DNA of 64,000 nt from Gemmatimonadota bacterium (GTDB lineage Bacteria > Latescibacterota > UBA2968 > GCA-2709665), in NCBI GenBank assembly GCA_028877215.1, contig JAPPFJ010000034.1, positions 39,684 through 103,683 on the forward strand, given 5' to 3'. Position numbers and translations under genes: made by a program. The first letter of the stretch is position 1; each line of letters starts with the position of its first letter. The notes beneath the pieces are model-generated. The model was given only the letters and a program-made list of their open reading frames with translations. It was not told the origin of the DNA and did no database searches. Of the stretch, positions 9,103 to 17,474 are shown piece by piece.

Positions 9103-10506
9103 TCAGGTGGCGATGCGTTCGACTTCCAGGTCGTCGAACCAGCTTGTGCCGCTGCCATCCTGGCGCAGGATGAGGTACACGGCCCCGCTGTCCGGCGGGG
9201 ATGGTCCGTGGATCTCCACACAGACCCGTGTCCAGTCATTGGTGCCCGTGAGTTTACTGGAGCTGATGTAAGGGTATTTTTCGGGTTCGTTGAAGACGCC
9301 CCAGCGTACGGCCAGAAAGGCGCCGCGTCCCTGGACGTTTTCGGTCTTGATGTAAACGGTAACGCGAAAGCCGGTTGATCGGGTCCAGCGTTCGGTCCAC
9401 GCGCCATCGCTCTCACGATCCATGACCCACTCGGTGGGTCCGTCCGTCGTTTTGTCGATCTTGAGTGAGAACGGGTCTGAACGTCCGTGATCCTTACACC
9501 ATTCCGTGCCCTCCCCCTCCGGCAGCCAGGGCCAGGGATCGGTGTCGCACGGGGTGGGTCTGTTGAGCTGCAGACCACGGGAAAAACTTGTTCTGCGTTC
9601 GTAAAGGGGGAGTTCCTCAAAGCCGTTGTACGAAACCCGGGGAATGGGCTCCGCACGAGCCATCATCTGCGCGGCCTTCCGGTCCGGGCAGAGGCGGATG
9701 CGAAAGTGCGGGCACAACGGCGCGTAGAGTTCGTCGCGGGAGTAGTGACCCGCGAAATGGATGTCGTATCCCCAGTTGCAAACACCCACCGTCGTGCGTT
9801 CGGCGGTGTCGCCGACAAATTCGAAGGCGGGGTTGCTGCCCTCGTCGTAGGCCAGAACAAACAGGCCGTCCCGCTTCAGCGAACTCGGGCCGGGAATGCC
9901 GGTCGCCATGTGGTTGAGCGGCATCTTCCAGACGGCGCCGTCACCGGTTTCGGCCAGGAGATGCGAATATCTTTTCTTCCACATCCCCGGAAATTCGACG
10001 GTCGGCCCGGGGACGTCGTTGTACCAGGGGTCGCAATACTCGAAGGATACGGTCTCTTCCCGGTCCAGTGCCTCCGGACTGTGGATATCCAAATGGGCTT
10101 TGAAGTCGTAGATATACGACCCTGAGGCGGCGTCATACGTCAGTGTGAGTACACGGCGCGAGGTGGCCACACTTCCAGGGTCGGCCGTGATCACCGTGAG
10201 GACAAGGCGGTCGGTTTCCTGGCCCCCGACCTGGATGTCGATCAGATCGGTTGTGGCGAGCACGCGGTGTTGGAACACCCAGTACATCTGCACGCCGCAA
10301 ACAAGCGGGCGGCCTCCCGGGGCCAGTTTCAGGTCTCGCAGGTTGACAGGCTTGGCGTTACCGTTGAAATATCGGAGGTTCTGTTCGGGCTGTTCGATCA
10401 GCTTGTCTTCGAGGCGCGCGATGGGCTCGTCGCGATCGTAAATCCATGTCTCGCCGGCACAGACGCCGCCGTGCGTGCGGAACGTAAAGACGCTGTCGTG
10501 GGACAT
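9103..10506 (-). CDS. Hypothetical protein with C-terminal jelly-roll (carbohydrate-binding-like) domain
   Basis: 467 residues with a strong GGAGGAG ribosome site before the ATG. I do not recognise the first 330 residues, which are rich in aromatic residues and beta-strand-like segments. The last 120 residues (WTERWTRSTGFRVTVYIKTE, then NDWTRVCVEIHGPSPPDSG and WFDDLEVE at the end) look like a CBM4/9-type jelly roll. There is no signal peptide, membrane segment or obvious nucleophile. It is the first gene of the minus-strand run that continues with the dehydrogenase, oxidase, sulfatase and glycosidase. A sugar-binding or sugar-processing role is likely but unproved. Confidence 0.6.
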   Translation of the reverse strand: MSHDSVFTFRTHGGVCAGETWIYDRDEPIARLEDKLIEQPEQNLRYFNGNAKPVNLRDLKLAPGGRPLVCGVQMYWVFQHRVLATTDLIDIQVGGQETDRLVLTVITADPGSVATSRRVLTLTYDAASGSYIYDFKAHLDIHSPEALDREETVSFEYCDPWYNDVPGPTVEFPGMWKKRYSHLLAETGDGAVWKMPLNHMATGIPGPSSLKRDGLFVLAYDEGSNPAFEFVGDTAERTTVGVCNWGYDIHFAGHYSRDELYAPLCPHFRIRLCPDRKAAQMMARAEPIPRVSYNGFEELPLYERRTSFSRGLQLNRPTPCDTDPWPWLPEGEGTEWCKDHGRSDPFSLKIDKTTDGPTEWVMDRESDGAWTERWTRSTGFRVTVYIKTENVQGRGAFLAVRWGVFNEPEKYPYISSSKLTGTNDWTRVCVEIHGPSPPDSGAVYLILRQDGSGTSWFDDLEVERIAT

Positions 10507-10601
10507 GTTTGACTCCTCCGTGGCGCGACCGACCGACGGGCGATATGATAGGCGGGACGGCCCCTCAAGTCAACCCATATCGTCAGGGCTAAGGGCTGTT
10601 A

Positions 10602-10761
10602 CAGTCCGTTGACAAAGTCGCTCTGCAGGCGAGGGCGAGCCATCGTGACCGAAGACAAGGCGCGCGACCGAGTCGACTCTGGGTATTCGGCGAGGGAGCG
10701 TAACGCAGTCATTCGGCCACGAGAGCCGGCCGCAGCCCGGATGGGCTTTATCAACGGGCTG
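10602..10761. mobile_element. 160-bp inverted-repeat element (MITE type A), copy 2
   Basis: Same length and termini as the copy at 192-351: CAGTCCGTTGACAAAGTC at the left and GGCTTTATCAACGGGCTG at the right. The element is flanked on the left by TTA and on the right by CTAA, which may reflect a TA target. It sits in the divergent gap between the minus-strand run and the heparinase-like gene. It carries a TTGACA at its left end but no -10 box at a sensible distance. Confidence 0.7.
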
Positions 10762-10787
10762 CTAAGGTGCGCGCGGTAACAAAACCG

Positions 10788-10816
10788 TTGATCATCGCCC
10801 GGGGCGCGCGTATCTT
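10788..10816 (+). promoter_or_regulatory. Candidate promoter for the heparinase-like operon
   Basis: TTGATC (10788-10793) and TATCTT (10811-10816) are separated by 17 bp, about 50 bp before the TTG start of the next gene. Both boxes match the consensus at four positions. It lies just right of the 160-bp element, so that insertion did not break it. Beyond these two features I see nothing in the 360-bp gap from 10507 to 10867. Confidence 0.4.
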
Positions 10817-10867
10817 GTCGCATTCTCCACATAGGAACGTATCCATAGGGCTGTTAAGGAGGCTCTC

Positions 10868-13837
10868 TTGGGGCGAGGCGGACAACTGATTACGCCGGAG
10901 CAGGTGAGAAACGCCCGGCTGAACGCGGCGCGGTTCGACTGGGCCGCCGCCCGGCGGGATGTCGCCGTCGAAAAGGCGAAGAGATGGGTGCGCCTCGACG
11001 ACGATGCGCTCTGGGCGCTGGTGACGGGGCAGACGATCGGGCGCAGCACGAATGCGAGTGTTGAAAAGGGGTGCCCGCAATGCGGCCAGGGTATCTACAC
11101 GCATGGCGGACGCTTCGAAGTCGATGTGCTGGCGGACCCGTGGAAGATCAGATGTCCTTCGTGCAACGGCCGCTTTCCGACAAATGACTTCGCTGCGTAT
11201 TACCGGAGCGGGATCGCCGAAGACGGTCTGTTCGATCCCGAACGTGCGGATCGATCGTTGCTCTACAATACCGACCATCCGGATCCGGCCGATCCCAGGC
11301 ACGGGTTCGCCGTAGACGATGGGACGGGCTGGACCGACGAGGAGGGCGAATCGTTCAAGCTTGTCGGTGTCTATGGACACTATGGAATCTGGTCAGAGAT
11401 CAGCTCTGCGTGCAGCGCGCTACACGAAGCGTTTCTGCTGACTGGAGAACGCGATTACGCCCACAAGGCGGGCGTGCTGCTCGCTCGCATCGCAGACGTC
11501 TATCCCGATATGGACTGGTCGTTCTGGGCGCGACATGGGTTTTTCAATTCCGACGGACTCAGCGGAAGGGGTCGGATCTACGGTCGGATCTGGGAGCCCG
11601 GCCTGCTGAAGGCGTTTACCGAGTGCTTCGATCTCGTCCGCTCGGCCTGGAACGACGAAGACGAGCTGTTTCGGTTTCTGAGGGCAAAACAGCTGCGGCA
11701 CGGCCTGGTCGAGCAGGGCGCCGCGGATGCGTTGAGCAGGCATATTGAGCGCAATGTTCTGAAGGAAGGGATCGAAGCCATCCTCTCGGGCGATATCCAC
11801 CACAACGAGCCCGGGGACCAGGCCACCATGGCCATGCTGGCGATCGCGCTCGACGACGATCAGACGGATGACCGGCTGGACTGGATTTTCAGGGAGGGAT
11901 TCCTCGTCGGCCGCCGGCCCACGGGAGGACACATTCCCCTGCTCTTCGCTCGCGAGATAGATCGGGACGGCGTGGGATCGGAGGGCGCTCCGGGATACAG
12001 CCTGGGTTGGCTGAGGTGGCCCCTGGGAATGCGGTCGCTCGATATGATCCTCGGGTCGCGACCGTCATATACGCGCCACGGGATTCGCGACTTTTCCAGA
12101 TACCGCCAGATGTATTTGGCGTTCATGCGCGTGACGGCGCTGAATCGTTTTGTCCCTTCCATCGGAGACAGCGGGAGCACCGGAAGCCCCGGACTCGGCG
12201 GACAGGACCTGGAGCAATGTCTGTACGGATTCGAACTGTTCGGAGACGACGAGCTGGCGCAGGCCGTGGATCATCTGGCAGGCGGTGATCTGTACAGGGT
12301 CCACGGCGCAATCACGGATCCGGACCCGGAGGCGATACGGGTCCGGGTGGCGGAAACGGTCCGCAGGCGTGGTTCGCTGCGGCTGGCATCGGACGTGATG
12401 ACGGGATACGGTCTGGCGATGCTCCGCGACGGAGAGGGTGAATTCGAAAGGACGATGTGGCTGTATTACGGTCGCAATGGGGGCCACGGACACGCGGACC
12501 GCCTCAATCTGGGACTCTACGGCTTCGGACTGGATCTGTTACCGGACCTGGGCTATCCCGAGCACGCCCGGGTGTGGCCCAAGCGGTCGGGCTGGACGAA
12601 CCATACGGTTTCGCACAATACGGTCCTGGTGGATCGAAGTCCCCAGAAACGCACCTATTCAGGCAAGGTCGGTTTCACGGGATTCGCGGAGAACGTGAAG
12701 GCGGTCTCCGTGTCGTCTCCCGATGTCTATCCGCAATGCAGCACCTACAGGCGGTGCAGCGTTCTCGTGCGGGTATCGGACAGGGACTTCTTTGTCGTCG
12801 ATCTGTTCCGTGTATCCGGCGGGCAATCTCACCACTTCATGTTCCACGCGGCCGAGGGTGACGTGACGACGTCGGGGATGCGGCTGCAGCGGCAGGCTGG
12901 CGGGACTTACGCTGGCGTGGACGTCGGCTTCGGCGAGTTTTACGATGGATCCGTCGTGGATCTGAACGGTTACAGGGGAAGCGGTTTTCAATATCTGTAC
13001 GATGTAAGGCGTTGCGCTTCGCCGGAGCCCGTCGTATCGGTGGACTGGAGGGTGAAAGATACCTGGAAGGTCAGAGCGGATTCCCGCGCTGCAGGGAAGC
13101 CGCAGATGACCGACGTGCATCTGCGGTGGAGTTTGTTCAGTCCGCCGGGCGAAGTGGCGCTGTGCCACGGAGACCCGCCTCAGAACAAGCCGGGGAATCC
13201 GCGAAGATTGACCTATGCGGTCGCTTCGCACGAAGGTGGCGACCGGCTCGCATCCTCGTTCCTGAGTCTGATCGAAGCCTACGACGGCGTTCGCGTGATC
13301 AACTCCGCGGAGGAAGTTGAGGTCTCCGGCGCTGCCAGAGCGCTGAGAGTCCATCTGCCTGGCGACCGGGTGGATACGTTGATTTTTGGCGACGGCGACG
13401 CTCTCGTCGAGGTGGACGGACGCATCTGGTGCGACGGGAGTCTCGGCGTGTACTCGGAGGTGAACGGATTGGCGCAATGGGCCGTGCTGACGGGAGGCAC
13501 AGCGCTTGGCACCGATGAACGGTCCATCCGGAAGTCGTCGGGCGTGTGGCGGGGCAGGGTGGAAGCGTGTGAGCCGGGCCGGATTTGGACATCCGCAAGG
13601 CCGCCTGACGAACCCCTGGAGGGTGGGTTCATTTCCGTCGAGAACGATAACGAGCGCGATGCGACCTACCGGATTCGCGAGGTCCGCCGGGATGGAGACC
13701 GAACGCTGATCGACGTGGGCAACGTGGATTTCGTGAGGGGAATGGTGGACGACCTGGACTACTCGAAGGGACATCTGTACGATTTTGATGTGGGCCAACG
13801 GTTTCGCGTGGTACGAACGTACGAAGCCCGATGGTAA
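10868..13837 (+). CDS. Heparinase II/III-like polysaccharide lyase
   Basis: Predicted 989-residue protein starting at a TTG with a perfect AAGGAGG five bases upstream. Near the N-terminus (about 69-103) two pairs of cysteines, CPQCG and CPSCNGRFP, look like a zinc-ribbon insert. The middle is an all-alpha toroid. Around 535-560 is the heparinase II/III segment NGGHGHADRLNLGLYGFG with the conserved His and Asn-Leu pattern, followed by HNTVLVD. The C-terminal part is a beta-sandwich. The family cleaves uronic-acid-containing polysaccharides by beta-elimination. No signal peptide is seen, so it may act inside the cell on oligomers. It leads a plus-strand run with RraA-like and Ldh-type genes that could process the keto-acid products. 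Confidence 0.75.
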   Translation: MGRGGQLITPEQVRNARLNAARFDWAAARRDVAVEKAKRWVRLDDDALWALVTGQTIGRSTNASVEKGCPQCGQGIYTHGGRFEVDVLADPWKIRCPSCNGRFPTNDFAAYYRSGIAEDGLFDPERADRSLLYNTDHPDPADPRHGFAVDDGTGWTDEEGESFKLVGVYGHYGIWSEISSACSALHEAFLLTGERDYAHKAGVLLARIADVYPDMDWSFWARHGFFNSDGLSGRGRIYGRIWEPGLLKAFTECFDLVRSAWNDEDELFRFLRAKQLRHGLVEQGAADALSRHIERNVLKEGIEAILSGDIHHNEPGDQATMAMLAIALDDDQTDDRLDWIFREGFLVGRRPTGGHIPLLFAREIDRDGVGSEGAPGYSLGWLRWPLGMRSLDMILGSRPSYTRHGIRDFSRYRQMYLAFMRVTALNRFVPSIGDSGSTGSPGLGGQDLEQCLYGFELFGDDELAQAVDHLAGGDLYRVHGAITDPDPEAIRVRVAETVRRRGSLRLASDVMTGYGLAMLRDGEGEFERTMWLYYGRNGGHGHADRLNLGLYGFGLDLLPDLGYPEHARVWPKRSGWTNHTVSHNTVLVDRSPQKRTYSGKVGFTGFAENVKAVSVSSPDVYPQCSTYRRCSVLVRVSDRDFFVVDLFRVSGGQSHHFMFHAAEGDVTTSGMRLQRQAGGTYAGVDVGFGEFYDGSVVDLNGYRGSGFQYLYDVRRCASPEPVVSVDWRVKDTWKVRADSRAAGKPQMTDVHLRWSLFSPPGEVALCHGDPPQNKPGNPRRLTYAVASHEGGDRLASSFLSLIEAYDGVRVINSAEEVEVSGAARALRVHLPGDRVDTLIFGDGDALVEVDGRIWCDGSLGVYSEVNGLAQWAVLTGGTALGTDERSIRKSSGVWRGRVEACEPGRIWTSARPPDEPLEGGFISVENDNERDATYRIREVRRDGDRTLIDVGNVDFVRGMVDDLDYSKGHLYDFDVGQRFRVVRTYEARW

Positions 13838-13870
13838 GTAGCTGTCTATAAATATCAGGAGAACGACGGT

Positions 13871-14557
13871 ATGGCCGAATGGCGCGACGATGCCGGACTC
13901 TTCGAGTTGATGCGGCGTGAACTGTTCACCGCCGTGGTCGGCGACGTGATGGATGCGGTGGGTCTGGTCAGGCAGTTCCTGCCGCCGGAGGTTCAGCCCC
14001 TCCGTGACGATATGGTCGTGGCAGGCCGGGCAATGCCGGTTCTGGAGGCCGATTGGACCGACCGGGATGCCGGTTCCATGGACGATGAAGGGCCGTTCGG
14101 CCTGATGTTCGAGGCGCTCGACGATCTGGCTGCGAACGACGTCTACATATGTACCGGGGCATCCCCCACGTACGCCCTCTGGGGTGAATTGTTGAGTACG
14201 AGGGCGATGAAGCTGGGTGCGGCGGGCGCCGTTCTGGACGGATTCAGCCGTGACACGCGAGGGATTCTGGATTTGAACTTCCCCACGTTCTGCGCAGGCC
14301 GGTACGCTCAGGACCAGCGGGTGCGGGGGCGCGTTGTCGACTTCCGCTGTCCGATTACGATTTCGAACGGCGCCGCGGTTTCGCCGGGCGATATCGTGTT
14401 CGGTGACCTGGACGGCGTGGTTATCGTCCCCGCCGCCGCCGAGACCGACGTCATCAACGGGGCGCTGGACAAGGTCAGGGGAGAGAACCGGGTCCGTGAG
14501 GCCATCGAAGGAGGGATGTCCTCGAGTGAAGCGTTTGAACGGTTCGGTATCATGTAG
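13871..14557 (+). CDS. RraA family protein (HMG / oxaloacetate aldolase-like)
   Basis: Predicted 228-residue protein of the RraA/HMG-aldolase fold. The signature GELLSTRAMKLGAAGAVLDG with following FSRD contains the substrate-binding and metal-site glycine, arginine and aspartate residues expected for class II 4-hydroxy-4-methyl-2-oxoglutarate or 4-carboxy-4-hydroxy-2-oxoadipate aldolases and oxaloacetate decarboxylases. AGGAGAACG precedes the ATG. It lies 33 bp after the lyase gene, so the two are probably cotranscribed. In this setting a retro-aldol step on a keto acid is more plausible than RNase E regulation, which is the alternative function for the fold. Confidence 0.8.
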   Translation: MAEWRDDAGLFELMRRELFTAVVGDVMDAVGLVRQFLPPEVQPLRDDMVVAGRAMPVLEADWTDRDAGSMDDEGPFGLMFEALDDLAANDVYICTGASPTYALWGELLSTRAMKLGAAGAVLDGFSRDTRGILDLNFPTFCAGRYAQDQRVRGRVVDFRCPITISNGAAVSPGDIVFGDLDGVVIVPAAAETDVINGALDKVRGENRVREAIEGGMSSSEAFERFGIM

Positions 14558-14586
14558 GCTCATGGCCTATTCTGCAGGCAGACTCA

Positions 14587-14713
14587 GAAGCTGTTTTAAA
14601 ATTCCCGGTGAGTCCCGAGCGCGCGCCCCTCGCCACTCTTGAGTGCTTTTGACCAACGCAGACCGAACCTTTCGCAGCCGCGCGAAGACCGCCGGGGGTT
14701 TTGAGACAGCTTC
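14587..14713. mobile_element. Palindromic element type B, copy 2 (127 bp, short form)
   Basis: The left end GAAGCTGTTTTAAAATT and right end TTTTGAGACAGCTTC are flanked by the direct repeat TCA (14584-14586 and 14714-14716). This copy has lost the inner arms found in the others and carries a small hairpin CACTCTTGAGTG instead. The right target repeat runs directly into the AGGAGG ribosome site of the next gene. It lies within a run of co-directional genes. Confidence 0.85.
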
Positions 14714-14729
14714 TCAGGAGGAATATGGC

Positions 14730-15734
14730 GTGAACGTCGTTCCCGTGGAATTCGTACGGGTGATGCCGGAGGACATGCGAAAGTTCGTGCGCGAACTGTA
14801 TCGCCGGGTGGGGAAGTCTGCGGACCGGGCGCGGCTGATGGCCCAACTCCTCGTAGGTACCGACATTCGCGGCGTGTTCAGCCACGGGACACGGCAGTCG
14901 GCGCGCTACCTGCGTCTCCTGCGCGACGGAGAACTGAATCCGAACCCGGAAAGTTCCATTGCGCATCTGACCCCGACGACGGCCACGATCGACGGGGACG
15001 GGGGGCTGGGTCATTTTGCTTCATGGCGGGCGGCGCACCTCGCCGTGGAAAAGGCAAGCGCCGCGGGGATGTCGGCGGTGGTCACGCGTAACCATTTCCA
15101 TTTCGGGGCTGCAAGCAAGTACTCCCGGGTGATTTCGGGCGCGGGCATGGCCGGCTTCGTCGTGTCTTCGCATGTCCGCCGCCTGTCCTCCGACCAGGGG
15201 ATCATGGCGGCCAACGGCGCGTCGCCGATGAGCTTTGCGGTTCCGTCCGGCCGGGAGCATCCGCTGGTCCTGGATATGTCGACGGCGCTGGCGCCTTACG
15301 GGAGCGGGAACTTCGAGACGATATTCCAACGCATGCCAGCGACGTTTTTCAAGAGTCTCGGTCTGGGTGCGGTCTGTCACGCCCTGGGAGGTCTGCTGGC
15401 GGGAATTCAGACGTTTGACGAGCAGGGAGCGTCGTGGCCGGCGGTGAACCAGGGATCTTTCATCCTTGCCGTGGATATCGCCGCTTTTGCGCCCCAGGAA
15501 GCGTTTCAGCGGCAGATGGATGACTTTATATCTGATGTGCGAGGGCTTCAGCCGTTTCCGGGCGAAGACCGCGCGCTGCTTCCGGGGGCCCTGGAATGGG
15601 AACGGGAGCAGAGCTGGGCTTCAGAGGGCATACCGGTCGGTCCGGACCACCAGAGGGATTTGGCAGCAATTGCGGCGGAACTGGGTGTGGAGACACCGTT
15701 TCAGGGTTGTGCCGGCCGGTCAGGTGGAACGTAG
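14730..15734 (+). CDS. Ldh family oxidoreductase (malate / L-lactate / ureidoglycolate dehydrogenase type)
   Basis: Predicted 334-residue NAD(P)-dependent dehydrogenase of the Ldh_2 superfamily. The opening with VLRYDGVG replaced by FSHGTRQSARYL, the central NHFHFGAASKYS and the segment LDMSTALAPYG are characteristic. Members reduce 2-keto acids such as 2,3-diketogulonate or delta-1-piperidine compounds, or oxidise sulfolactate, malate or ureidoglycolate. I choose the GTG at 14730, with AGGAGG eight bases upstream. The longer open frame to the left would lie inside the palindromic element. A role in reducing a keto-sugar acid released by the lyase is an inference from context. Confidence 0.8.
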   Translation: MNVVPVEFVRVMPEDMRKFVRELYRRVGKSADRARLMAQLLVGTDIRGVFSHGTRQSARYLRLLRDGELNPNPESSIAHLTPTTATIDGDGGLGHFASWRAAHLAVEKASAAGMSAVVTRNHFHFGAASKYSRVISGAGMAGFVVSSHVRRLSSDQGIMAANGASPMSFAVPSGREHPLVLDMSTALAPYGSGNFETIFQRMPATFFKSLGLGAVCHALGGLLAGIQTFDEQGASWPAVNQGSFILAVDIAAFAPQEAFQRQMDDFISDVRGLQPFPGEDRALLPGALEWEREQSWASEGIPVGPDHQRDLAAIAAELGVETPFQGCAGRSGGT

Positions 15735-15760
15735 GACCCGGCAGTTTCATGCAGGTGTAT

Positions 15761-15787
15761 GGGAGCAGCACGCGTGCCAATGCTCCC
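15761..15787 (+). promoter_or_regulatory. Perfect 7-bp stem-loop with nested palindrome
   Basis: GGGAGCA (15761-15767) and TGCTCCC (15781-15787) are perfect inverted repeats. Between them lies the ten-base palindrome GCACGCGTGC (15768-15777). It sits in the 149-bp gap before the Gfo/Idh/MocA gene. It could be an operator or an mRNA hairpin. There is no T-run, so it is not a typical terminator. Confidence 0.3.
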
Positions 15788-15883
15788 GGATCACACGGGC
15801 GAGCTGCTCCGTGTAGGGGTAAAACAGAGACGACGGCGCCGGGTCAGGGCCGGCTTTCCGTTGTCACATCGTGGTAGGAAAAT

Positions 15884-16864
15884 ATGAAAGTCAGGTTTGC
15901 ACAATACGGTATGCTGCACTCTCACGCCGCTGGCAAAGCGGCAGTATTGAAAGCCAACCCGGACGTACACTTTTGTGGCGTTTTCGAGCCGGATCCGGAA
16001 GTGCGCGCTGCACGCGGCGCGATGGAGGCGTACACGGGCGTTGACCGGTACGACACCAGGGAGGAGATGCTCGACGACGACTCGATTTCGGCGATTGCAG
16101 TGGAAGGCGCGATCGCGCAGAATCTGGGATTCGCCCGGGAGGTCCTGGAACGTGGAAAACACGTCTGGCTGGACAAGCCGGCGGGGGACGATTGGGAGGA
16201 CTTTCAGGCCCTGGTCGCCCTGGCCAGGGAGAAGGGACTGCTGCTCCAGCTGGGGTACATGTTCAGGTACAACGCAGGGTTTCAGTTCATCCTGGACTGC
16301 GTGAAATCCGGCAGGCTCGGGGACGTTTTCTCCGTCCGCGGGCGGATGTCCACGCTGGTGGCCGACGACAGGCGCGAGGGCCTTGCCGTCCACAAGGGCG
16401 GCATTCTGTTTGAGCTGTTGTGTCATCTGATGGACATCGTCGTGGCCGTGCTGGGGCGGCCGGACCGGGTTACGTCGTTCCTCAGGAACGAGCGCGGAAT
16501 CGTGCCCGCCTTCAGGGACAATACCGCGGCGGTCTTCGAGTATGAGAACGCGTTGGCGATCGTCGAGTCATCCTCTCTGGAAGTGTCGGCGTTTCCGTCG
16601 CGGCGGTTCGAAGTGTACGGTACACGGGGAAGCGTCGTCATGGAGCCGCTGGAGCCGGACCCGGTGGTACGCCTCTGTCTGGACGAGGCTCGCGACGGTT
16701 TCACCAAGGGCTGGCAGGTGGTGCCCGTCGAGAACGAACCGAGGTACGTCGGGAGCCTGCGCTCGATGGTCGCCGAGATCCGGGGACGGAGACCGACCGT
16801 CCGGTCACTCGATCATGAATTGATCGTGCAGGAAACGGTTCTCCGCGCCGCGGGTGTATTGTAG
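15884..16864 (+). CDS. Gfo/Idh/MocA family oxidoreductase
   Basis: Predicted 326-residue NAD(P)-dependent sugar or inositol dehydrogenase-like protein. The KPAG segment (HVWLDKPAGDD, K98) marks the family. The C-terminal alpha/beta domain starts near LLLQLGYMFRYNAGF. The N-terminus reads FAQYGMLHSHAAGK in place of the usual glycine-rich GxGxxG loop, a variant seen in some subgroups. TAGGAAAAT precedes the ATG. It is co-directional with the dehydrogenase upstream and the VOC gene downstream. Family members act on myo-inositol, sugar acids or glycosides. The substrate here is unknown. Confidence 0.82.
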   Translation: MKVRFAQYGMLHSHAAGKAAVLKANPDVHFCGVFEPDPEVRAARGAMEAYTGVDRYDTREEMLDDDSISAIAVEGAIAQNLGFAREVLERGKHVWLDKPAGDDWEDFQALVALAREKGLLLQLGYMFRYNAGFQFILDCVKSGRLGDVFSVRGRMSTLVADDRREGLAVHKGGILFELLCHLMDIVVAVLGRPDRVTSFLRNERGIVPAFRDNTAAVFEYENALAIVESSSLEVSAFPSRRFEVYGTRGSVVMEPLEPDPVVRLCLDEARDGFTKGWQVVPVENEPRYVGSLRSMVAEIRGRRPTVRSLDHELIVQETVLRAAGVL

Positions 16865-16922
16865 GTCCTGATTCACGGTTGTTCAGTTGCGGGACAGGGA
16901 AAATCCGACCAAGGAGGGAGCT

Positions 16923-17339
16923 ATGGGTCTGTTGAGGCACCTTGCGCTCCGCTGCGCCGATATGGAACTGTCCAGACGGTTTTACGAGGAGGTGATCGGC
17001 TGGCGTTTTATCGCGCACCGTCCGCACGGCGACGCGCTGGATATGAGCGACGGAACGAACAATATTACGTTGATCCAGCAGCCGAAGGATTCGAATCGAG
17101 TACCCCTCGGAGAGGGTAACGAGTACATCCATTTCGGCGTCCTGGTGGACGACCTGGATGCGACGTGGGCTCGCATAGCGGACTGGGGAGCGGAGGTCGT
17201 GCGGGAAAACGTGAAAGAGCGCAACCCGGTCGATCCGGATGTGCGTCCGCCGGTCTCTTTCAAGGTACTCGACCCCGACGGGAATATCGTGGACATCACC
17301 TGCGACAGGGCCGAATGGGTCGGGACCCGTGTGGATTAG
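16923..17339 (+). CDS. VOC family (glyoxalase / dioxygenase fold) protein
   Basis: 138-residue vicinal-oxygen-chelate protein with two beta-alpha-beta-beta-beta modules. Candidate metal ligands are H6 in LRHLALRC and the histidine in YIHFGVLVDD. The last ligand position reads DPDGNIVDI, with Asp where glyoxalases have Glu. The ATG has AAGGAGGGAG directly upstream, which decides it over an in-frame ATG at 16887. Possible roles include isomerase, epimerase or ring-cleaving chemistry, and the context points to sugar-acid metabolism. Activity cannot be assigned. Confidence 0.75.
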   Translation: MGLLRHLALRCADMELSRRFYEEVIGWRFIAHRPHGDALDMSDGTNNITLIQQPKDSNRVPLGEGNEYIHFGVLVDDLDATWARIADWGAEVVRENVKERNPVDPDVRPPVSFKVLDPDGNIVDITCDRAEWVGTRVD

Positions 17340-17474
17340 CGTTTTCCGCCGCCGGACTGCGCCCGGAGCGTCCTTTCGGCGGATTTCGACCCGGATACCG
17401 GCACAAGCTTCTAATCTGAATTGCCATGGTTGACGAGCGGCCGGTAAAATCCGACGGAAGGAAGGAACTCGCGC

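Noticed and set aside
10599..10832. Protein encoded by the 160-bp element
   Set aside because: The frame extends beyond the element, is not preserved in the other copy and lacks a start signal.
12659..14563. A 634-codon minus-strand frame across the lyase and RraA-like genes
   Set aside because: It spans two well-supported plus-strand genes with family motifs and has a His-, Arg- and Pro-rich composition typical of antisense frames in GC-rich DNA.
14643..14729. Upstream start for the Ldh-type dehydrogenase
   Set aside because: It lies inside the palindromic element. The GTG at 14730 has a perfect ribosome site and gives the normal family length.
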